NCBI GenBank assembly: GCA_905221605.1
Contig: CAJNDS010000913.1
Span: 766,836 to 830,835 of the forward strand
DNA: 64,000 bases
Direction of reading: 5' to 3'
Source of the DNA: Symbiodinium natans
Lineage: Eukaryota; Sar; Dinophyceae; Suessiales; Symbiodiniaceae
A program made the translations under genes and the position numbers. The notes below the pieces were generated by a model. The model saw only the letters and a list, made by a program, of their open reading frames with translations, did not search any database and was not told the DNA's origin. Below are positions 56,703 through 64,000 of the stretch, piece after piece. The stretch's first letter is position 1, and every line of letters begins with the position of its first letter.

Positions 56703-57687
56703 CAATCCCCATACTAAACCATGCAGCCCTCATGGCCCAAAGCTCCCAGCTACGGCCCAAAACGACCTAGGTAGGCCCTTGGGACATTTTTTTGATTTTC
56801 CCTTATATTGGGTTTAAGAGGATCATACTTGGGAATGTTTTTTTTCAGAGGGTTCTAAGGGCCATCCCAGAAACCGATAAGAGTTTTGGGCTTTTTGGCC
56901 CCCCAAATGTGAATCCAGACTGTAGAATCAGAGTTCCGGAGTTTAGCAGCCTGAAGACCCAAATGCCTGAACCTTGGAAGCCCTTGGCCTTATAGCAAAC
57001 GTCTAGAATCTTCTAGAACCCATATCGCCTTAAAGAGTGGCCTGGACCTTCAGGGTCCATTTGGCAGTCCCCCGTCGTTCATACTCGTGTAGGGCTTATA
57101 GACTTGCAGGCTTTTTGGAGGGTTGCCCATTTCAAAGCAGAGAAAGTACGAGTAAAAAGCACTCTTTAACCTTATTGAGCCTTATTAGGTGGTGTTTAGT
57201 CCACCTGTAAAATGCAAAATTCCTTAATTTTAATGAAGTCACAGCCAAGCACAGAGCCAAATAGACCCTAAAGGTCCTCATGGAAGCCTTCTAGAGCCCT
57301 TACACAACCCTTTACTGTCGAACCTTACAGAAGCACCTTGTAGCCCTGGGAGGCTCTGAGCCCCTAAACCCTAAACTCCTTTGGGCCCGTACGACTGCTT
57401 GACATGAACTCCCGTAGTCCTTAAGTGCCAGCTCAGACCGACGGACCTTGCCGGCCTGGTGCGAGAGTGTGGGACTAAACCCTACAGAGACCCTAAACCC
57501 TAAACCCTAAACCCTAAAGAGGCGCTAAACCCCAAACCCTAAAGAGGCCCTAAGCCCTTATAGAGGCACCTAAACAGCCCTGGGAGGCTCTGAGCTTTCA
57601 GCACTTTCCTTCCTGGTCCTTCATCCCTGGCATTGGAAACGGCTGCAATGACTTTCACGTGGTGGAGCAAGCCAAGGATGGGGTTGG

Positions 57688-57810
57688 GTTTAGGGCTTAG
57701 GGCTTAGGGCTTAGGGCTTAGGGCTTAGGGCTTAGGGCTTAGGGCTTAGGGCTTAGGGCTTAGGGCTTAGGGCTTAGGGCTTAGGGCTTAGGGCTTAGGG
57801 TTTAGGGTTT
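57688..57810 (-). repeat. Variant telomere-like array (GGGCTTA)n
   Basis: About 16 perfect units of TTAGGGC, differing by one base from TTTAGGG, ending in canonical units. A short CCCTAAA stretch lies at about 57484-57545. 56710-57480 is AT-richer with no supported gene. Confidence 0.95.
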
Positions 57811-58165
57811 AGGGCCACAGGGTTTAGGGCCATAGGGTTTAGGGTTCGGGGCTTAGGGTTTGGCGTTGAGGGCTTAGGCGTTAGCAGGCTTGGGTTCAGC
57901 TAGGGCCTCTGTAAAGTTCCATAAGGGTTTATGAGGGGTTCAGGGGTAGGGTTTTGGGATTGGGGATGACGATGCAATTTGAATGGAGTACGACTGCTTG
58001 TTGTAAACCCTAGACTCTACAGAAGTTCTTAACGGAACATAAGCTGTCTGAATCACGCGTTTCATCCTCTTGCAGTCCATCTACACATACACTCGCATCT
58101 TACGCCCTTAAAGGCCCTGCTCCAACCATAAGAGGGCCCCTCTACATCCTCCCCCGCCTTGCAGG

Positions 58166-58310
58166 TGGCCAATGCAACGGAGAGGATCTGGATGACTCCG
58201 AGGGGCCCATGGAGCCAGATGTCCAGATCCACAGGCAAGCGCACTGTGCTTACGCACGGCACACGTCACCTTGGAAAAAGAGGAAGCTACGTAAAGCTCC
58301 CTAAGCCCTC
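58166..58310 (+). CDS. Exon-like segment, unknown protein (partial)
   Basis: It follows the acceptor CCCCGCCTTGCAG. Two frames are open: VANATERIWMTPRGPWSQMS and the acidic GQCNGEDLDDSEGPMEPDVQ. I cannot choose between them, and no family is recognised. Confidence 0.25.
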
Positions 58311-59036
58311 GTATCGGACGGGATTGAAGACAGTGTGGTGCTCCGCTTTGGGGAGAAGGGTCTTTGTGGTGATGAAAGGGGGTCGGGGTGGTTGAGGCTT
58401 CATCTACCAGACACAGGCTTCCCCAAAGTTTTGGTGAAATGCTCCTGTCCGATTGTCAGCCAGACCCGAAACCCTACAGTCTGAATAAGCCCTTAACCCT
58501 AACCTCAAGACCCTAGGAAAAAACCCTAAAGCCCTAAACTCCCCGAGCCCTAAGCCCCAGCAAGGGGTTTGCCGGTCTTGCCGAGTCATCCTGATACTTC
58601 GACCCTTGCCGGGTTGAATAGTGTATTCATGCCGAGAGGACTGTTGCCCCCTCTTGCGCCCTGAACCCCAAGCCCTCCCAAATTCCCTGCACCCGTAGTC
58701 CCTCAGCAACCGACGGCCTAAACCACAATCACCGAAGTCACCACACGCTTTTGAAGCCCGCGTCCTCACCAGACAAGCACTCCTACAGCTGCCTGAACAC
58801 CTCAAACCATGAAATCATCCGTCAGCCGATTTCTGAAAGCCCACCTCGAGCCTAAGGAAGCCCTTAAACCCCAAGCCCGAAATCCAAAGCTCATAAGGAA
58901 TACAACCATAGACGTGCCAATGCGGGCATCCTGAACCCTGCATCGTCCGAAACTCTAAGGCATCCGGCCCTACACTTCAATCCCCAAAAACTAGAGCAAC
59001 ACCCACAAATCCAGAAGCAAACAGACCAAAAGAAAA

Positions 59037-59092
59037 AAACAATAATAATCATCATCATCATCATCATCATCATCATAATCATAATATATGTA
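59037..59092 (+). repeat. Trinucleotide microsatellite (ATC)n
   Basis: AATAATAATC then ATC repeats. A second AT dinucleotide run lies at 59538-59563. Between them GGAGGGCTTAGGG-type low-complexity DNA is present. Confidence 0.95.
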
Positions 59093-59689
59093 TGTGTACG
59101 GTGACAACAATTCAGGTTATACCACAAATCCACTCGGAGGTGGTATGGGGCACCAGCTTTATTCCGGATGTTTCAATGTCTGGCTGGGGGGGTTCGACCT
59201 TTGGAGGGTTCCAACTCCCAACCCCTAAGGCCCCTCCAAACCTAAGGCCCCCTTGTGGAGGCCCAACCCTCCGGCCCTAAGGCTCTTCCCACCCTCCAAC
59301 CCTCCAACCGGGCTTAGGGTTGGAGGGCTTAGGGTTGGAGGGTTTTGGTTGGAGGGCTTAGGGAAGGAGGGTTTAAGGGGCTTAGGCTGAGGTTTAAAAG
59401 GGAGGGCTTAGGGCCCTTCCAACTCTCCAGCCCTCCCCCCAAGCCCCAGCAGGCCCTTTTGACAACTGCCTCGGAGGTAGTATGCGGTATCTGTTTTATC
59501 TGTTTAAACGTCCGGGAGTTAAAAAGCACCATCGCACATATATATATATATACACATATATACCCCCCCATGGTCCCACGCTTCAGCATGGTTTCCAGAT
59601 AAAAGCACTACGAGCCACCATGCGCGGTGGGTTTTAAAGGGGGGAGGGACTCCCATAAAGACTCTAGCAGAAGTGACCTCAACACTTTG

Positions 59690-60750
59690 CTCGAGATTGT
59701 GGATTGCATGCTATGAATCTAAATAGAAATCCTATGCATGTGAATAGCGAGCCTATCAAATTTAATGGGGTTCATAGGATTCATTTTGTTTTAATGGGAA
59801 TCTTATCAAAATGAAAAGGAAACCCTTTAACATGAATGAGAACCCTTAATTCCATTAAATTCAATGGGAACAGAATCCCATTCAAAATTGATAGGAATCA
59901 TACTACATTTGTAGGAGACTTATTAAGATAATTAGGCAAACTATGAAAATTTATTGGAATCTTATCAACAGAAAAATAGGAATCCTCTATTTACATCCAT
60001 AGGAACCCTATTAAAATTGATCGGACTGTATAAAAAGTTAATAGGAAGCCTATTAACATGAATAGGAACCCTATCAGAGCCTTATTAAAATAATTAGGAA
60101 CCCTATGAAACTTTATTGGCATCCTATGAAAATAAGTATGAATCTTTCATTGAATTCATAGGATTCCTATCAAATTGTTTTCGGATAACAGCTAATAGGA
60201 AGCCTATTAGAATGAACCTTAACAAATCAAAAAGAACGCGGTGGTAATTCATAGGAATCTTACCAAAATGAGAAGGATTCTGATTAAGATTAATAGGAAC
60301 CAATAGGGCTCCCATGAACAAAATAAGATTCCTTTAACAAGAACCTGTTAATAGGAATCCTACTAAATGAATATGAGCCTAAACCAATACGAGTCCCTTT
60401 CAAACGAATGAGATCCCCATTAAAATTAATACGAATCCCATTAACATGAATAAGGACCCTAGAATTGATAGGAATCTTATTGCATTAGTAGGAGCCTCAT
60501 TAGAATAATTAGGAACCCCATGAAACTTTATTGGAATCCTATAAAAACAAATAGGAATCCTCCGTTGAAGTCATAGGAATCCTGCCAAAAATTTCGGAAC
60601 CGATAAAAGTTAGTAGGGAGCCGATTAAAATGAATAGGAACCCTTTCCAAATTGAAAAGAACCGGTTATAATTCATAGGAATCCTGTTAAAATGAGAAGG
60701 AATCTTACTAAAATGGATAGGAACCAATAGGACTCCTGTATAAAATAATG
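59690..60750. repeat. AT-rich degenerate minisatellite
   Basis: About 1.06 kb made of diverged roughly 20-30 bp units around AATAGGAATCCTATTAAAAT. The base composition differs sharply from the GC-rich neighbours. The unit contains the near-palindrome ATAGGA/TCCTAT. No gene. Confidence 0.85.
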
Positions 60751-60769
60751 TTAATCCGCTTAAAAGATG

Positions 60770-61310
60770 GTTGTTTTTGGGACAGTATAGCGTTTTTTTC
60801 AGTCCCAGGCCGCCAAAGTGCTGTACTGTCCCAAAAGAACCAATCTTTTTAGGGCAAAAACTGCAAAAATGCTGTACTGTCCCAAAAAGCCAAAAAAAAA
60901 ACAAAGTTTTGAGACCTCCAGGCCCTGGAGACGCCCAAGCTCTCCAAACTTTGGTTTTTTTGGTTTTTTTTGGACAGTACAGCATTTTTGCTCGGTTTGG
61001 CTGAAAAACATTGGTTTTTTTGGGACAGTACGGCATTTTTGCAGTCCCAGGCCTCCAAAGTGCTGTACTGTCCCAAAAAAACCAAGCTTTTTAGAGCACA
61101 AAGGTGCAAAAATGCTGTACTGTCCCAAAAACACAAAAAAAAACCAAAGTTTGGAGAGCTTGGGCTCCTCCAGGGCCTGGAGGTCTCCAAACTTTGGTTT
61201 TTTTTTTGGGTTTTTTTGGTCGCAGTACAGCATTTTTGCTTGTTTTCGCTTTAAGATTGGTTTTATTGGGACAGTACAGCGTTTTTGCTCTTTTGGGCCT
61301 AAAACATTGG
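60770..61310. repeat. Cluster of long inverted repeats (hairpin array)
   Basis: Eight or so copies of GGGACAGTACAGCATTTTT in both orientations (forward near 60779, 60972, 61022, 61224, 61268; reverse near 60818, 60870, 61061, 61112) are interleaved with two copies of a palindromic core, CCAAAGTTTGGAGAGCTTGG to GGTCTCCAAACTTTGG. The transcript of either strand would fold into several stable hairpins. No conserved ORF. Confidence 0.85.
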
Positions 61311-62571
61311 TACAGTAGAGCCCTTTCGTGCTCGCTGCCCTAGGAGGCTTCGAAATCCTAATCCTCTAAACCCTACCATGGCACCTGAGAGGAAAAAGTG
61401 TGGGCATATGGGGGGGGGGGGGAACCATATCTTTCTTTGTTTTTTTTTTGCTTTTTTGTTACTTTTCACATGTAAGCACTTTTTCATTATCGGTCCGTCC
61501 AGCTATGCATGGGCGCGGCAAAAACAACCCTGCACCCTCATGAATCCTATAACCTCCTTCCTTCAGGCGGACCCCTGCCCTGGGCATTCAGCAGCCACCT
61601 CGACTCCTGGGACTACTCCCGGAGTCCCAAACAAGCAAAAGGGTTCAGGGTGTAGGGGCTAGGGTTCGACTAGGGAGCTCGGATCTGGCTAGTCCTCAAG
61701 CCCAGTTGCAAAAGGGTTCGTTTGGGGCATAGGGATTTGGAGTTAGGGTAGCTTGAACGTTGTGTGTGTGTGGTTGTCCTTCTTATCTCTTCGGTCCCTC
61801 TCGTGTTCTCTTGAGTTGCCGGGTTAGGGTTTAGTCAAGCTTTTCGGGTTCAGGGTTTAGAGTCAGGTTTGGTGTAGATAAAATGTTTGAGCAGTACAGG
61901 CGCTACAGGCTGCCCCCTAAAAGTTTCCAGCTTGCTCCGTTTGCTTGGCGGAGGTGTTAGTTCGCAAGGTTTTTTGCTGGGGCTTGCAGGGGCTCAAGGG
62001 GCCGCAATACCCCTGCATTTCGGCATGGACCTGACATTGCAGAGGGCTTCATCATGCGTTTTAGGGGGTCGAGTCCACAACTCAGGTGTAAGACGGGCTC
62101 TCTGCCTACTCAAAGGGGGATCCTGAAGTTAGGGTATAGGTTGAGGGTTTAGGGTTTAGGGAGTAAGGCATATTCCCGAACGAAATCTGCGAAGTCTCTC
62201 TGGGTAGGGTGCGTCGAGGTTCCTAGACACCACTGAAATACGAGTCTTATCGTTGAATACCCCGATTTCGGGTCGAGCAGGAACGCTTCGAATCAGCAAC
62301 ATGTTGTTTGATGTGTGTGCGGTGGCGATCCTAATGTTTCGCGATATTTGATCAGTTCAAAAATTATAAACCTTAAGAGGGGAGAGAGTTCGCCCGAAGA
62401 TGAGGGTGCTGCAGTTTGGGGCTTCAGGGTGCCCAGCAGAAGAGACCGAAACCCGGAGAACTCTGAATCTCCAAATCTCGGGTTTTCTCTGCGGTTGCCG
62501 GGTTTAATGCTGCAGACTTAGGACATTGAGGGTGCGAGGTTTCGAGGGCACGTTTGAGGCTTCGTTGCGAC

Positions 62572-62608
62572 CCTAAACCCTAAAACTTAAACCCTAAACC
62601 CTAAACAG
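62572..62608 (+). repeat. Short telomere-type array
   Basis: Five CCCTAAA-like units. 61320-62570 before it holds no supported gene, only scattered TTTAGGG fragments. Confidence 0.8.
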
Positions 62609-62773
62609 TTTCAAGGGGCGCCTGGGTGCTGAGCCAGGATGGCAGTCCAACAATATGCGCTGAAAGGGGCAAAAACGGCGGCAGTGATTTATTGGTGCTG
62701 CTCCCCGGTCTTCAAGTAGGGTTTAGGGTTTAGGGTTAGTTCCTTTGGTCTTCAAGTTGCTTGGAGGATCATG

Positions 62774-62888
62774 CTTGGAGGTTCATGGTACTTTTTACCA
62801 AGTTTAACTGTGCTTATGACCATATTAGGGCACTTAAGCGGCTTGTAAGTGGAACTATAGATGGTTAATAAGTACCATGACCTCCAAG
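62774..62888. repeat. MITE, family A (best copy)
   Basis: Terminal inverted repeats CTTGGAGGTTCATGGTACTT and AATAAGTACCATGACCTCCA followed by AG. The core GACCATATTAGGGCACTTAA matches the copies at 6.0, 9.3 and 20.6 kb. Length 115 bp, no ORF. Confidence 0.75.
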
Positions 62889-63091
62889 TAGCACCTTTTT
62901 GCTCGCTTTCTTCTTCGGCTTTCTGACAGAGGCGAATCATGCTGTTGGATACAGGGGGTGCCTGTATAAACCTCGTACAGATTCTGTCTGAATCCTTATC
63001 AGAATCCTTACCTAACCCGACCAAAATGCTACACGGTCCTCACAAAACAAGAAAACCCTCTTAAGCCCTGAGGGGATGTAGGGGAAGCAAG

Positions 63092-63160
63092 GCACCAACA
63101 CCTTCTTCAGCGGCGTTGGACAAGGGGCCTTGCAGCACCTGGCTGCGAACGGCTTTGAAG
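63092..63160 (+). CDS. Exon-like island, unknown protein (partial)
   Basis: After GAAGCAAG the frame reads TNTFFSGVGQGALQHLAANG, then FE at a GTGATA donor-like site. It has an alpha/beta-like character; no family assigned. A likely upstream companion of 63782-63895. Confidence 0.35.
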
Positions 63161-63781
63161 TGATAAAGGCGGGGGGTGCTGCACAAACACAGACGGGACC
63201 CTAAGCTACAAACACCCAAGCCCCCCAGCGCCCCAATCTGAGCCCTAACCCCAAAACCCTACCCTAAACCTTAACCCTGAACCCTAACCCCGAAACCCTA
63301 AAGCCTGAATGCCTTAGGGTCATCAGGCCTTGGCGGTTTAAGGTCTGGCGTCTAGGGCTGAACCGGAAGAACCTTCAGACTCGTACTGCTTTCTCGGTTT
63401 TGGGATTTGCGTATTTCTTGAAGTAGAGGTTGGGGCTACAGGGGGTTGGGTGTAACTGTATCAAGTCTTCTTCTGCTTCCTGTTCTTTCTCCGTGTTCTT
63501 TTCATCCCAAGTCCACCTACACCGATGCTGCTTCGCCAGCCCGGAAACCCTAACCCCCCAAACCAAAAAACTCCAAACTACAACCCCTCGGCCCTGAGGC
63601 CTACCCTCTCAGCCCTCAGCCCTAAGACTACAGGGGTCGGAATATACTAGTCATACTATTGCTAAGGGCTCCTGACTGTATTGTTTTAAATCATATATCC
63701 CCAATCCCATTCTAATGATTGAGGAGCTATATCCGACCGTAAGCCCTTCACTAGACCCCGGATCAGAGTTTTGCCCGAAAG

Positions 63782-63895
63782 GCGTTTGAGGTGCAGGACA
63801 ACATGACCGTGCTCGAAGATGCTATCGACTGGGTCATCGCTACGAGAGTGGACGTCGTGCTGACCAGCCTGCTTCTTGGTGTGCTTGGGGACTGG
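63782..63895 (+). CDS. Exon, possible subtilase-like fragment (partial)
   Basis: A clean 114-nt exon: CCCGAAAG acceptor, GTAGGT donor, 38 codons. It reads AFEVQDNMTVLEDAIDWVIA then TRVDVVLTSLLLGVLGDW. The pattern A-I-D-W-V-I-x-x-x-V-D-V-V-x-x-S-L resembles the strand before the substrate-binding SLG segment of subtilisin-like proteases, but the expected N/M-S-L-G-G is only partly kept and no catalytic residue is in this piece. Splice borders and sequence character make the exon itself the safest host-gene call here; the family is a guess. Confidence 0.5.
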
Positions 63896-64000
63896 GTAGG
63901 TAGCCTTTAACCTTTTTGGCTATGATATAGAATCCTACTGTACAAGGTTAACCTTACTTGGGCTAGGGTATTCAGCCCCTCAGTACAGAAGACCTGCTAA

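Overview
The window looks like nuclear DNA of a dinoflagellate. Three things suggest this: many interstitial arrays of the 7-bp telomere unit CCCTAAA/TTTAGGG; a 15-nt match to the 3' part of the conserved dinoflagellate spliced leader (SL) at 9816-9830, with a near-complete antisense SL at 9922-9943; and tiny exon-like islands in repeat-rich DNA. No bacterial-type operons, rRNA or tRNA genes were seen. All calls come from reading the sequence; no database search was possible.

1-9.6 kb holds small exon-like islands (an ankyrin-like one on the minus strand near 1 kb; plus-strand ones at 2.5, 2.8, 3.6, 5.7, 5.9, 7.5, 8.0 and 8.4 kb, two resembling protein kinase segments) among MITE-like inverted repeats and telomere-type arrays. 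9.8-14.9 kb is the standout: a nearly full-length, endogenised positive-strand RNA virus-like unit. It begins at a telomeric array fused directly to a truncated SL, has a 121-nt hairpin made from sense and antisense SL, then an unrecognised first ORF, a clear RNA-dependent RNA polymerase (RdRp) ORF with motifs F, A, B and C, a second-frame ORF that looks like the polymerase thumb, a strongly structured 3' region with a hammerhead-like core, and finally an A8 run followed by another telomeric array.

15-21 kb has one exon-like island, MITEs, a large TGCG/GT microsatellite and little else. 21.3-51.8 kb is about 30 kb of complex direct repeats: a duplicated 1.5-1.8 kb block, then 0.3-0.4 kb modules arranged into 1.0-1.6 kb higher-order units. 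Most modules carry a polypyrimidine-CAG site like a 3' splice acceptor. 51.8-64 kb returns to exon-like islands on the plus strand, telomere-variant arrays, an AT-rich minisatellite (59.7-60.75 kb) and a cluster of long hairpins (60.77-61.3 kb).

Main interpretation: a dinoflagellate-infecting tombus/dinornavirus-like RNA acquired the host spliced leader, was copied into DNA and was sealed by telomeric repeats. A second pattern recurs three times: a short exon-like island has CCCTAAA repeats upstream and TTTAGGG repeats downstream, so the flanks could pair in pre-mRNA around the exon.
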